NCBI GenBank assembly: GCA_039881145.1
Contig: JAYKKI010000038.1
Coordinates: 3,386,001-3,450,000 of the forward strand
Direction: 5' to 3'
Source of the DNA: Druceiella hillmani
Taxonomy: Eukaryota > Arthropoda > Insecta > Lepidoptera > Hepialidae
Length of the DNA stretch: 64,000 nt
In this document: positions 21,735 through 34,270 of the stretch, in pieces
How positions within the stretch are numbered: the stretch's first letter is position 1
Layout of the letters: every line of letters starts with the position of its first letter
Program-made: the position numbers and the translations under genes
The notes under the pieces: model-generated
What the model was told of the DNA's origin: nothing
Seen by the model: only the letters and a program-made list of their open reading frames with translations
The model's database searches: none

Positions 21735-22136
21735 AATAAACTAGCTTTTGTTCGCGATTTCGCCCCCGCAGTATTGTAAAAAGTTTCGCCCGCGTAGTAT
21801 TGTAAAAAAACTTTTTAAGAAAATACTTAGATTATAGATAATAGATTTCAAATAAGGTCAGTTATGTAGTTACGGGGTAAGTATTATTTCGAATATAATT
21901 TGCCACACCTAACTTTTAACATTTCTTGTGGTGAACGAAAAAAGGTAAATAAACAAATAAATAGGTAACATTTCACTTTTATTATATTAGTAAGTGTAAT
22001 TATATACAAGCTATCTTGTAATTTAGGTGCATATTATCTGTATGCATTTCATTGAAATACAATGGACCGTTTAAGCGTGAAAGAAGTACAAACTAACATA
22101 TAAACAATTTCACTTTTATTATACTTGTAGGGATCA
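21735..22136 (-). repeat. Ubiquitous arthropod interspersed repeat (GCGGGCAAAAGCTAGT type), minus orientation
   Basis: One end reads AAACTAGCTTTTGTTCGCGA followed by TTTCGCCCCCGCAG. The other end reads CACTTTTATTATACTTGTAG, preceded by GCGTGAAAG and ACATATAAACA. This matches the arrangement, known to me from many insect genomes, that runs from CTACTAATATTATAAATG to CGCGGGCAAAAGCTAGT in the opposite orientation. The TTTCGCCC...GTAGTATTGTAAAAA end is tandemly duplicated (21758-21810). A second CACTTTTATTATATTAGTAA near 21973 suggests two overlapping or nested copies. Confidence 0.6.
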
Positions 22137-24100
22137 CAGTTATTTCGGAGAAACATATTTTCATACAGTCAGAGAAACAATATAGTTATGTATCTACACG
22201 TTCAATCACGTTAACGGGGCTAAGTTTATGATAAATGAAACGACAACTCGACACTGACATTGACACTTTATGGAAATGATGATACACTTCAAGTATTTAA
22301 CCCTCGTTCAGCACAAACACATCATATTCTGGTGCAGCCGGAATTAGGCAATTGAGCAATTGTGGCCAGTGAGAAAGTGGGGAATTCCAATACAATTTGG
22401 TTCCAGACGCCGATATTGTAAAACGGTGATGGCTAAGCGAGCGCAGGGAATTATCAGGTACGAGAAGCGAGAGTTAGGGTAGAGAGAAATAGGGTACGAA
22501 ATTAATAGTGGAAAAATAAATTTTCAATAAAATTTATCTAGAGTATTGTAAATAATAGTCAGCAGGAGAAAAGCCCAGTAACCAGACAGCCTCATTTTAA
22601 AATATTGAAGGAACGTTTTTGACAAATTCGATCATAAGGCTGTATTTAGTTTCGCGTGGACTCAATATAATTGATCTTCTTATTAACTTTGCGTTAAATA
22701 CATCTATAATAGATATTTTTATTCCGTTAATGGTATATTCGTAAGTTTTAAAGGGCACGCGCCAATAGTACAATTGGTAAAGGCCAAAAAGGTCCTCCAA
22801 AATGCATTAAAACAACATATAAATTTTTCGTTTGAGATTTGTTATTGGATTCATTATGAATATAAAACAAAGTATGTGGCGTAGCGTTTCTTTATTATCC
22901 GCCATCTCGATAAACGTTTTCTGCAAAAATCTTGAGAACGGTCGTTACTATAAAGCAAATATAAAGGTATTCTTTTTAGTAGACGGAATGATCTTTTATT
23001 TTTCTTTTTAAAAGGTTTCCGTAAAATTAATATTTTCAGAATAATTGCGCTATAAATTGTTTATTTTCACCTGGAAAGTAAAAACTCAAAACAACAATTA
23101 TTCTCAAAAAATATTTTGAATGAAAATGGCAGAAGAAAACCTTGCGCAGAAAAAAAATTCTACGAGTGTTATATAAAATATATTTATCTAAAATCAGTAC
23201 TTAATAAATTACAACACCTCACCACTTTTTAGGACGGGCCAACGACATGCCCGTAAACTGTAAGTAAGAAAAGTTTGAAGTGCTGTAATTAAAATATTTA
23301 ACATTTTTAGGTTTACAAAAAAAGTCTAAATCCGGCGTTTTCTTAAATTTTAATGAAAACCATTTTTATTTGTTATTGAATTTAAATTTATACTTCATTC
23401 AATTCATTCATTTTTCAATTCGAAAAATTTTATTCGGAATACATTGTATTAGGACACATATAAATTACTTCCTGACTACTGGACTATAAATCGCAGCAGT
23501 TGTTTTATAATATCACCGTTGGGTTTATGTTAAATCGTAGTATTCATTTAGCAAGAATTGTGTTTTTTTTACTATCAGTCAACGAGAAAAATATACGATG
23601 TTTGTGTTGGTTACAATCCTTGGGTGCATTAACGATTAGCAGAACTGAAGAGTTCCACTTATTTTATTAATTATTTATTAATAATACAAAGCTCATTGTA
23701 TTATTATCATCAAAAACATATAAGTATAGTTCTAGATTAATTTTATATTGGATATCGCTACAATTTAATAAAACAAATGTAAACTAAGTGAAAGAGAACG
23801 AACATGAAAAAAAAATTAACTTAATAATAACGATATTATATGATATTATATTTTACTTGACTCCGTAACAATTCCACGGCGTTCCAGATGCTTCCAGTGA
23901 AAATACAGATTTGATTGTAATAGGAATTACGAAATGATTTAAAATCGATATTTAATAGGAAATTTTTTTTTTCCAAAACATCTTTTATTTTAAATGTACT
24001 AAAAGTAAGAAATACCAAGAATTTATAAAGACAAGTGAAACGAGTCCATACTCGATTAGTCTACTATTTACCATTAAAGAGACCCCTTGTCCACCTTTCA
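22137..24100. other. AT-rich non-coding stretch
   Basis: A slightly G+C-richer patch at 22290-22500 has no recognisable content. No gene or RNA is recognised. Confidence 0.4.
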
Positions 24101-24132
24101 ACTCTATCATCATCAAATCCTGATGATAGAGT
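24101..24132. repeat. Perfect hairpin, 12-bp arms, 8-nt loop
   Basis: ACTCTATCATCA is followed by TCAAATCC and then TGATGATAGAGT, an exact inverted repeat. A short (ATC)n run follows at about 24147-24165. Confidence 0.85.
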
Positions 24133-24669
24133 ATCATGATGCAGTATCATCATCATCATCATCATGTGTGTCACCTAAAACAAGTATGTTTGTCAAGCTT
24201 CATATTTTAACCCACCGAGAAGAGGGTGCAATACTGATTACAAAATTGATGGCGGGCAGACAAAAAACAAGTTAAATAAAAGTTATCGATCAGAACCCAT
24301 ATAGAAACATAAAAAAATATTATGAGCAATGACTGGCTGACAAAACTGTAAGGTCATTGATTTTGCGATAGATGTAAAAAAAATCTAAATGTTTATAAAT
24401 TTGTCTGAACTATAATGTAACGTAATATTGCTTTGAAACATTTCAAGATGGTGAGGACATTTGTGCTACGTCGTCCATTATTATTTACGAGCCAGTTTTA
24501 TCGACGAACCGCCTAGATATTTTACGAGATTAACAGAAATCGCTGGCAATGCTACTTCTAAAAATTTGAACTATATTTCATTTTAATTTAACCATCCAAT
24601 TTTATGTAAGGTGGACAAACTATAAGAAAGTAATGAAAGACCTTTGCGCCTTCATGACACACATATACA
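24133..24669. other. Non-coding stretch
   Basis: A short (ATC)n run at about 24147-24165; otherwise nothing recognised. Confidence 0.4.
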
Positions 24670-24681
24670 CGCACGTACGAA

Positions 24682-24745
<64 letters not shown>

Positions 24746-24754
24746 CACACACAC
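24670..24754. repeat. Compound microsatellite (ACGC)n then (AC)n
   Basis: About 13 ACGC units are followed by about 11 AC units. The Thr/His/Ala/Arg-rich frame across it is an artefact of the repeat. Confidence 0.95.
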
Positions 24755-24949
24755 GTTAGAAAAATATGTATAAATCCTGAGGAAAAGATGTTTACTTCTC
24801 TATTTAATATATTTTTTTCCAAATTACCCCAACGAAGTTATGGACGTCTAAATAAAGTGATTGATAAATATTAAGAATGTTTTGATTAATTTCATTAGTG
24901 TCGCTACAATGTTTCGAAATCTTTTAATTGTCCTAAACGCAATGTGACA

Positions 24950-25260
24950 CTGCGGCTCTCTGCCAGCGCGACCTATGCTGACGTCTTTTCTGATGTATGA
25001 TTCCGAGACCGGCCGCTTCTCGAAGCAAGCGCTTATTATCTTATAAATTATACTTGTATCAGAAACGTTATAAAAGAAATCGCTGCCACGCGTACGCAAT
25101 CGTGAAATATGGAACTTTAAACTTCAAGTTTTTATGTTAAATTTAGGTGTCGCGTTGCGGGCCGTAGGTAATTCGTTTGGCCCGAGTGCGTGGGTTGGAG
25201 CTCACGGTGATTCTGTCGCTTCGTAGGGCCGCGCGCCGACATCACTTTGTGTGTCGTTAG
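24950..25260. promoter_or_regulatory. Candidate regulatory island
   Basis: A G+C/CpG-richer block (GAGACCGGCCGCTTCTCGAA, GTGTCGCGTTGCGGGCCGTA, GGGCCGCGCGCCGACATC) in A/T-rich surroundings. TATAAAAG lies at about 25069. No protein homology. It could be a promoter or an enhancer. Confidence 0.22.
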
Positions 25261-26449
25261 AAGTACGTAATGTTTATTACAATATTTCGACTTTCAATTA
25301 TTTTGATTTATCTCGTACGAGGAAGACGTTTATTTCAATTCTAAATGAAGTAATTGTAAGCGGGCATCGGTCTATTTACCTGACCTGTAATGGTGACGTG
25401 TGTAGTACTCTTGTCCCAATATTGTTACGAATGAATATTTACGTATAATAAATGAAATTTTTTGGAGTTTGACCCAAAAACTGGATAAATTTATATTTTT
25501 ATGACATTAATTTCGAGAAATTTCTGTTTAACGTAAGGGAAAACTTTCAAATTCGTTATGGAGATAGGTGTACGATAAAATGTTATTTTGACAATGTTAT
25601 TACCATGATCAGACATAAAAAACTTTTCGTTTAAATTCTGACATTTTTGTCTATGAGGATTTATTGAATACTAGAATACGTACGTGGTCATATATATAGA
25701 CTCGTCTTCTTTTGTGTTTTCGCACCTATATTTTGTAAATTATTCCCCAATTTGATCCACGTTTCCACTAATTTCTAAAGTGTCAAACGTGTCAAGTGAA
25801 AATGCAGTATAAAATTGACTTCCTATTATCACTGACTAGCCGCTTATCCCTGTCTTTCCAGGCAAAAAGGGACGATATTATATAATACTTATTTGCGGTT
25901 AATTCATTAATAGTATTCTCAACGATTTAGTTATTTATTTGGTGCTTTAGTCGAGTACAAAACTGTACGACCCGATGTTGTAACATAAAATACGTTTAAC
26001 AAATAACTTTCATAATTAGATATAAACGTCATACAAGTTTTTTGTAGATTATCATAATATCATCATATGTTGTTTTAATATAGTTATATTGATTTAAAAG
26101 TTTGATTTAATAGAAGCATCTTACACATTTTTACTGTCTTCGTTTATATCGTTATTGCTCGTCACCCGCACATTCTAGGAATATATACGCTCTCTGATGA
26201 TTTATACATTTCATGTTAATCAAATAAATTTTTCGCCAAATCATAAAAACCACTAAAACTTTGCTCTTTATACAATTAGTATAATAATGGAAGCAAACAC
26301 ATATTAATATTACTTTTAATATCCACTTTAGGGCACAGAGCGCAGCTTCGGCGATATTAAGCATTAAACATAAACCTACAATTTCTTTCAACAAGCTGAT
26401 TTGATATAAATTGATAATTCTACTTTAAAGATAAATTGAGTTGCAGTCG
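25261..26449. other. AT-rich non-coding stretch
   Basis: Nothing recognised. Confidence 0.45.
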
Positions 26450-26690
26450 GTTACAATTTACTAGTGTTACACCACGATGGATCAAACTTTTTAAAAAACC
26501 TTTCTCAACTGCCGAGCTTTGGGTGAAACTTTATTCGATTAGAAGCAACTCCACCCAATCGTAACAAGTGGAACTGCAGCTGTGTTGAACGTGAAATTAC
26601 TGAATATTAATATTCAAAGCGATCAATCATAATGTGACAGGTGTCTTATTTGAAGTAGTCAAGTCGAAAGACGATTTCTCACTTACACTT
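26450..26690. promoter_or_regulatory. Possible regulatory element
   Basis: Moderately complex sequence with TTTATTCGATTAGAAG, CTGCAGCTGTG, CGATCAATCATAATG and GACAGGTGTC words (homeodomain and E-box-like). Weak on its own. Confidence 0.15.
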
Positions 26691-29600
26691 TCTACTTAAT
26701 ATAGCCCTCTCGATGTGACCTTTGGATCGTTAGTACTACACAAAGCAGCCCCCGTTTCCATCTATTGTTCAAATCTTTGTTTTGGTAGACCTTTACTGAT
26801 TCTTTAATTATCAGTGTCAATATTGTTTCCGAAGTTAATAGGTTGATCACTTTTGCTCTGCTGCTAAGGCCGTGTACAACGGGCACATGTCGACAGTGTA
26901 TTTTGACACTTTGACACTTGAAGCCCTTCGTAGGAACGAACAAACCTGTTTCGTGAGGTGACGGGCCCGCACAATGCTCTTAATTGTTTCTATTTTAAAT
27001 CAAATCACTTTCGGTCTCGTACTCGTATGGGTATCGAAATGGTGCGATGCAGCTATGTAAATTTTATATCGACTATTTTGTACAGGTTGTCCGGGAAATT
27101 GGCGTATTCGGGCATATTTTTATTTAGAATTTTTAATATTAATTTCAAGAGATAGTTCCATAATATGGTGACTTATAAATACGGCATGTAACTCGTTAAC
27201 CGAATTGTAGGTATTTTAACCAGATTATTAAGGTTATAATTTACTAACCGATTCGTTATTTCTGGAAGTGAATGAAGTAAGAAAACGAGTAATCGTGCCG
27301 AAATGTAGGGTTACATAATTGCCTATGTCTTTATATAGTTACCGATGTCTGAAAGTTTTAATTAAGTGGTTTTATCTAAAAATTGGTCAGATTTTTCAAA
27401 CTCAAGTTTGAACAATTATAAGACTGGAATATCATTGCATGTTATTTTCAAGGTTAATGATACTCAGACGGGTTTCATTAATGAAAAGAGGTAAATTTAA
27501 ATTCACTTCAAAAAACTTCATTTGATGGGATACGCGGAACGAATATTTTGTATCTGTTTGCATTACTATATATTAATGGAAATCTCCGTATAATGTATCT
27601 ACTTACCAAATTTCACAAGGAAAGGCCTAACATTGTAAAATTGTAAGAATACGACAGATATGTAGGAATATGCACAAATTGATGGACAGACCGGACGAAA
27701 TTACAAGAAGACCTGTTTTACTGTGAAACCATTAAAAAACGGTTCATTCGCGTCATCGATATTTCTATGTTTTACTATTTCATTATTAAGACATCCTTGT
27801 TAAATTATTCAATATCTATAATGTATAAATCATCCCTAATTGATAATGATTGTGATTGATATATTTTCTGAATCGGATGATTTAGTTTGTACTAAAAGTG
27901 AAATATATAAATCACTAGACGGGCGATTGGAGAAATATAGATGTTGCGCTATTAAGTAATATATAAAACCGAATACAGGGAAACTTTTTTCTTTCCCACA
28001 GTATTCAGCGTTTAACCATCTGATAAAAACAATTTCTAGAAACTAATAAAAAATTATCATAATTTATTACGATCATCAAAATAATGTAATTATTTTAGAA
28101 TTTATTGTAATTCGTATCGTTATGGAAACGTTGTATGTATCATAGTTGCATGTAAATGTCATATTTATTATATAACGAAAGATATAATTCCCACAATCGA
28201 ATTTATATTTACGATTTGAATATTTATTCACTGTCACTTTGAGTGTATATGAATTATCCTCATCGTCGTTGGAATCATCCGCATGAGGACTAACTGTCCT
28301 CATAATTAGTGCAAGGCGACTCAAGTTGGAACAATTATAAGACGAATCCACCAGCCAGCCGGTTTATTTCCATTTAATTTAATGAAGTTCATGAATCGAA
28401 CTCTGCTGTAATATATTCGTGTCATTGACGAATGAAACATTTTACAAAACATAAGTCTGCGGACCTGGTGGTGATAGTAGTCATTATTTATACTTGCTAT
28501 ACTCTATGGTTACATAGTAATTTGATATCTAATAATATAATCGGGAAAATGGAATAAACTTGAAATTGTAAAATGTATTGAATGCCATTGTCATTGTCTA
28601 CTTTTCGCCATTGTTTAACTATGGCGAAACTTGTTTAATGGAAGAAGATGTTATCCGTAATGGCACCATACAGGGTAAAGATGTCTCCTTTTAAAATCTC
28701 GGATACTTTTGTTCTTTTTTAAATTAAACATTACGTCACTCGGCGACAGAAGGTTGTGTCAGTGGGTATTCCAATTGAGTAACTACGTAATAAAGTGTAT
28801 AGAAATATAAGCAATGAGTGGAATGTGTACTTTGCTCTTAATGCAGCTGCAGCTCAGCGGCAGTTACAAATGAACTCGTGCGCGAACACCCATAAATTCT
28901 CACAATAATATCAGAGTTACATTCTTGGATTGATGACAACATAACATGGGTAAATTTGTCATTGCGGATTTAAAGGCAATTGGCACATGGAATCAGGCAT
29001 TGTTTTAATAAGTTATTATAGGCGATAGGAACTGTTGTAAATGTCGATGGATTTATTTAACTTTCTGGAAGATCTGCTGTATCCCTATATATCTCATTGT
29101 TTAGGCTATAGCCGAAAAGAGGTTTAACGTAAAGCAGAACAAATTGAGGTGATTTTTCTGTACGATACGCGCGATATAATGCGCTATATAATATATATAC
29201 ACAGAGTACATGCGCTGGGAGAATTATATTAGATGTCTTAAGTTTTTATTTGTGCCTTGTACTTATACTACTAGCGCCGTCTAGTAAAGAATGATCCCAT
29301 TTGAAAACTAAAGTTGTTGACCTTTTTGATAATTTTCCGATTCTCAATTGTTTTTTTTGTAGAATCATTAAGAAAAAAAATAATCAAAAACAAAGAAATA
29401 ATCAGTTAGTGTTGCCATTTATCTAAATTCACATTTAGAAGTTACTTGTAAAATGGTTCGTACTTTTTCTTTAATTTATTACTTCAAGCGATATTTTATT
29501 ACTATTTTGAAGAAAGATCAGATTTTTTTGAGAAAATATTTGTTCACTAGCGAAATTAAAGCTGGTAATTTACTCGTCTACTTGTTTATTTACTAATCAT

Positions 29601-30288
29601 GAACTACTCGAATTTACCAGTCTGTAGTATAAATTCGACGCGCGGTAAATACGGAACAAAAATTCCTTTACACGTAACTTTTAGTCTGGGTGACGGTTGG
29701 TAAACTTTCCATGTAAATGTAAATATGATAAGGGAATTTTTATGGTGGTATTTTTATTGTGAATTATATAAATTAAAACGTACTTAATACAAAAACTAAT
29801 CAGTGTTAAACATTTATATTTAATATTTTTTTAATAATATTTTTTAATACTGAATAACTGTTAAAGTATCAGGCTATTGATTAAAACGTGAAACAACTGT
29901 GTGAATACATTAAACAACTGTTCTGTTCTCATCCTTAATTTTTAATTAATAAACGGTAGCGGTACCTCTTTTTATTGAAGTGTCACATAATCTTTATTGT
30001 AAATATTTACTTTCCCTAAAAATATATAGGCCCTAGTGGCATATAGTTATCAGGCCTAAGCATTACTTACTCGAGTAATTTGCTAGTATTTTATAATAAA
30101 TATGTATAAATGTTTCTTTCGAGTTAATTAGGTGTAAAAGCGTAAACTTTTCCCTTTTGCAATAACTTTCAAATATTGAGTTGTCGAATACGTTTTATCC
30201 GTGAACTCGGAAAAGTGAATTCGGAAAGGTTGTCGAAAGTTCCGAAATATTTTGTGAAAGTTTCAATAGTCTGAAATACGTTCGATTA
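26691..30288. other. Long AT-rich non-coding stretch
   Basis: No gene or element recognised. ATGCAGCTGCAGCTCAGCGG near 28841-28860 and CGTCTAGT near 29279 are isolated words. The 91-codon frame at 28076-28351 (minus) is Asn/Thr/Ile-rich and resembles nothing. Confidence 0.4.
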
Positions 30289-30560
30289 ATGACAGTAATT
30301 GTCAAACCTTCAATAGTATTACAAAAAAATTCATTTAAATCAACATCAAGTACGGAATTCCGCCTGAATCATTATGATAAGACCGCCACAAATAATATAT
30401 GCCGTGCGATGGCCGAGTCAACAACGTCCTATGATACGGCCAAGTTTTGGCTCAGCGAGTTTAACAATGAGAACTCATCCTAAGTTCTTGAAGATAGACC
30501 CTGTTCCGGACGCCCTGTTAAATTAGACGTCAAAATTACGACCCTTTATGAGGAGTTCCA
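30289..30560 (+). pseudogene. mariner transposase N-terminal remnant
   Basis: The plus-strand frame contains KTATNNICRAMAESTTSYDT then AKFWLSEFNNENSS, a TAA stop at 30481-30483, then, still in frame, VLEDRPCSGRPVKLD. The order (helix-turn-helix, T..(R/K)xWxxxF, then LEDxxRSGRP) is the N-terminal DNA-binding domain of mariner-type transposases; SGRP is the hallmark. No DD34D catalytic domain follows: after about 30560 the sequence is ordinary A/T-rich DNA. TIRs were not found. The copy is a fragment of a dead element, and the in-frame stop confirms loss of function. Confidence 0.65.
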
Positions 30561-31009
30561 ATGTACATTTCTCGGGTACTCCGCAAAAACAAGTCAGAAA
30601 TATAGACTTATTAACCAACCCAAAATAGTTATGAAACAATCAGAAAAATATAGCGTATATTCAATAAAGGCGAAAAATTAGAAATTTTTCGCATTTATTG
30701 CATATGCTACGGCTGTTTCTAAGAATTATTGCATTTTCTTTAAAATTATCGCATTTTCTTCTTCTGTCATTCTGTCATTCTGTTTGAGATAAAAATCCAA
30801 TGTTATAGCTGCTTTTTTTAGATTAATGAATTACTAAGAAATAATAAAAGCAACATTGATGTATTTTATTACAGCGCCATAGTCAATCGGATGGAAAATT
30901 GAAGACCGGAAACGTTATATAAACGCAAATGGCCCTTAAAGTCAAGATAGTTTTCAAAGTAGAGTTATCGAAGTGTAAAGTGTCATTTCACTTTTGTAAC
31001 ACCTCTACA
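30561..31009. other. AT-rich non-coding stretch
   Basis: Short internal word duplications (TTATTGCATTTTCTTTAAAA, ATCGCATTTTCTTCTTC) near 30727-30763; otherwise nothing recognised. Confidence 0.4.
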
Positions 31010-31300
31010 CAGGTAGTAGAGAGGTCGGAGGAATGAATAGAGGCCTGTTAGATAATCGATTCTCTCCAGCGGGCGAGCTCGATCGACTCTTGAATTATAA
31101 TATTTTGACGAGCCGCCGGTGTCCGTAATTAATCTTTAATGAAGCGGCAGCGCGTCCGCGATTAATGTCCCACCTGCTCGGCGTGTTCGTCCGTTGATAT
31201 ATGAAAGTGTGATAGATGTGACACGACGACGAGCTATGAATTATCAAACTCGTGATTGAGCTTGCAGAAAATGATTTAATTTCGTAGTGTCCTGGCGTTT
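31010..31300. promoter_or_regulatory. Strong candidate developmental enhancer
   Basis: The densest cluster of homeodomain-like words in the window: CCGTAATTAATC (31123-31134), TTTAATGAAG (31136-31145), CGATTAATG (31159-31167), and ATGAATTATC around 31236. A CACCTG E-box lies at 31171-31176, with GTGATAGATGTGACACGACG (31208-31227) and GAGCTCGATCGA (31075-31086). The block is G+C-richer than its surroundings (CGAGCCGCCGGTGTCC, GCGGCAGCGCGTCCGCG) and lacks coding signature. Factor names are not implied, since these cores are shared by many proteins. Confidence 0.35.
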
Positions 31301-33960
31301 GAATTGTTTTATTGTACAATTTACGTTCAAGCTGAAATTTAATTCGTACTGCGTTACGCCTTCGTAAATGACTGGTTATTATGAAACCCGATCTGTTTGG
31401 GTATATTTCGAAATAGCTTGGACGCATTCTTTCTATGTTAACTGCTCTGACTGGATTTAAAAAATACTATGAAAAAGTGCATGTTGCTTTTTCCAAAGCT
31501 TCTGTTCTGTTTTAGAGTTAGTAAGGATAAGGATGGAATCACCTTAAAACTAGGCAGCATAATTGTTTTCTAAGTGGATACTAAAGTTCTGTTTTAATTG
31601 AAAATATGCTTTGATATTTCGTTACTAGGTTATTATAAGGTATTCTAGATTAATTTTAAGGATTATTTTATAGTAGTCTCTAATTTTCAATAATGCTGTT
31701 AATAAATACGTTTGACATACGCTACACGCGTCATTAACATTTTAAGACAAATTAGTAATATTTTTAAATTATACAGCCACTTTAATTTTTATGCTATTAT
31801 GTGATTAAATTATTTTGAGAGCATTGTCTGCAAAAAATATAATTTTAGAATTGAAAATTATAATAAAGAGAATATAATGCTTAACTTCAAAAAAAATACC
31901 TATAAATTAGTTGATATCACATTTATTATGTAATATAGGATTTTAATTTCAAATACTGTAAAATATCTAATGTACCATACGTTTATAGAAAACTAATCAC
32001 ACCAGTTATATTATTTTTTTTATATTTTAATAATAATGGCTCAGCATTTCATAGTTTAATGCCAACGCCGAGACGAACATAATGTTTAATTATATTCTTG
32101 GACGTACTTTTTCAACTCTGGAAATATTTATGTAATTTCTTCAAGGTGATAACAGTCGAATTATTTTTTTTTAATTCAGGTAAATGTAAATCTAAACATT
32201 TCACTACAATGGATACTTGGTAAAGCGAGCATGTCGCGTCCTGTCGTTTAATAAAATCTAAGTTGTCTGTGCCACATCTTGATAACAGTGCTGTTCGGGT
32301 GTTCTACGATGGTCGGTCAGGTCGTAGGTATACGTCGCGCCTTGTACCGTTGTTAAGTGTCGCTTATTACGTATTAATGTTCTCTGCGTCCTCCGGGGGT
32401 CATTGCACGATGACCGCGGACTCGCTGCAATCTTGCAGTCGCCTAGTGCATTAACATATGTATTACGGGAGATGTTCTGTGAAGATACAGATATAATATT
32501 AATTTTCCATATGATTCCGGTAGATAACAAATTTTACAGCTCCGCATCGATCATCCTTCTTTGTGAATCCGAGGAAGCTTTTATATAGCGTAATTAATTT
32601 TTTATGAAATTTTAAAGTATAAACTATAAGAATGGATTGTATAACTTTCTAGTAGTGGTATTTTGATTCGATAAGTGTGATAAGGATTATAAACGATCAG
32701 TATCAAAGTCTGGTTCGGGATATGCAGTTCGATAATGGGAATTGGAACCGAGCAGTACGTGCGTGTATTTATATTTAATTAGTGGACAAAGACACGTCCT
32801 CGAATCTAGATATTTAGCTATTTCGTTACTCATTTTTGAGATGTATTTAAATAATATAAGTACTAAGTAATGTAAAAAAATAGTTAGTGTGGAAACAATA
32901 GAGGTAAAAGCTTGCTGTTCGAATTATAAACGAAACCGGTCAACTACAAGTCGAAATTTCGAACCGAGAGGATTCTATGTCTATTATAAAAAAATTAAAG
33001 GAAATAATTACAGTCGAACAGAAAAATGACTAAATGTTTATTGTTTTCAATTTTAGACCTAAAAAAAGTTGATTTTTTTCCGATTTTATTTCTTGTTAAT
33101 TTTTCCTAATTTCTTAAGCATTACTTAAGCACATAAAAAAAACCAACATATTTTAATTGTTATGCATTATGCATTTGTTAGTATCAGGAGACAGGTTTAT
33201 ACAAGCCAGTGACTGAAGGCATAAAAATATATTGAGAATTTTTGACTTATATGCTTAGGCCGGCTGGCACTAGATTTGTCTGTCAATAAAATCTATTCCG
33301 TAGCAAATATCATAAACATACCAGCTACTTTCCTTGTTCCCGAGAGATGTTCTAATGGGCAGTTCCATGGTAACTCCTGCTACATTTTTTATACATTTCG
33401 ATGTATATCCCATTTTCTTCTGTTTAAAAAAGTTCTGCTATTACAATTTATGTCAATCTTTTCATTAAAGCAAATATGTTTAACATATTTCGAATATTTA
33501 CAATTTTTTTTATATGAAGTAATATAATTTGTGCTACCACAAAGAACATGAAATTATGAGCAACAAAGTCAAACTTATATTTCTGATAACATTAAACTTG
33601 TTAAATGCTATATTTTTAATGTACGTTCTCTGTCACGTAATATCAATGAGTTTTGTGTGGAATATTTTATAAAATGAATTAAGATATTGAAATAGTGCAA
33701 GGGGTGATAACTTATGTAACATAACTTAGTAACTTATGTTACAGGAGTGATTTTGTAAATTGACTACAGGGTAAAAGTATATTTTATTGTCGTTATATTG
33801 GGCATGCAATTTCTTCCTAATTCTTTATGCAATGTGAGGAACGTTGGTGGTATTTAACCTTGTGATTAGTAAACGATAGCAATTAAAAAAATGGGGTAAT
33901 TTGATTTCTCCATTTCGTAGATATCTATTTTCATCCGTCCAGCGGTGAATCTTTTTAACG
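31301..33960. other. AT-rich non-coding stretch
   Basis: A modestly G+C-richer patch at 32260-32470 holds overlapping short frames on both strands with no recognisable peptide. Nothing else is seen. Confidence 0.4.
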
Positions 33961-34270
33961 TATACTGCACGTGAAGAGGCCACGTGCACATCGACGTTAC
34001 TTTATGTGGATAGTGGTGTAGTTTTGCGTTTGGTTTATCGTTTTCTCATTGAAGCCGTGAGTTTCGTAACGAGACAATGCGGACAGTCGCGGCTCGGGGA
34101 CAGATGAACCGATAAACTGGGCGGGACAGTCGTTTGTGCAATTCGAAACGCCGGTCTATGAATTATCGGTGTCGAATATCCACTCAATGCTGTCACGGTT
34201 TCGATTCACGATATGTACCCTGCGTAACGTTGGGAATTATGGTTGCGTTAGGGCCTGAACGATTGCTATT
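33961..34270. promoter_or_regulatory. Candidate regulatory island with paired CACGTG boxes
   Basis: Two perfect CACGTG palindromes lie at 33968-33973 and 33981-33986, 13 bp apart centre to centre, the spacing at which two bHLH dimers would sit on nearly the same face. Downstream, GTTTATCG and CGATAAAC words and a G+C-rich section follow (GGACAGTCGCGGCTCGGGGA; TGGGCGGGACAGTCG). No coding signature. Confidence 0.3.

Noticed and set aside
24644..24874. 76-codon Thr/His/Ala/Arg-rich frame
   Set aside because: It is produced by the ACGC/AC microsatellite.
28076..28351. 91-codon minus-strand frame
   Set aside because: The composition (Asn, Thr, Ile, Tyr) is that of A/T-rich noise and no domain is recognisable.
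31095..31427. 110-codon minus-strand frame
   Set aside because: It overlaps the candidate enhancer, resembles no protein, and its length is plausible by chance in G+C-richer DNA.
33958..34000. ACGTATACTG shares the seed of Hox-cluster miRNA iab-4
   Set aside because: The sequence diverges after ten bases, and the only stem is the short CACGTG-based one, too small for a precursor.
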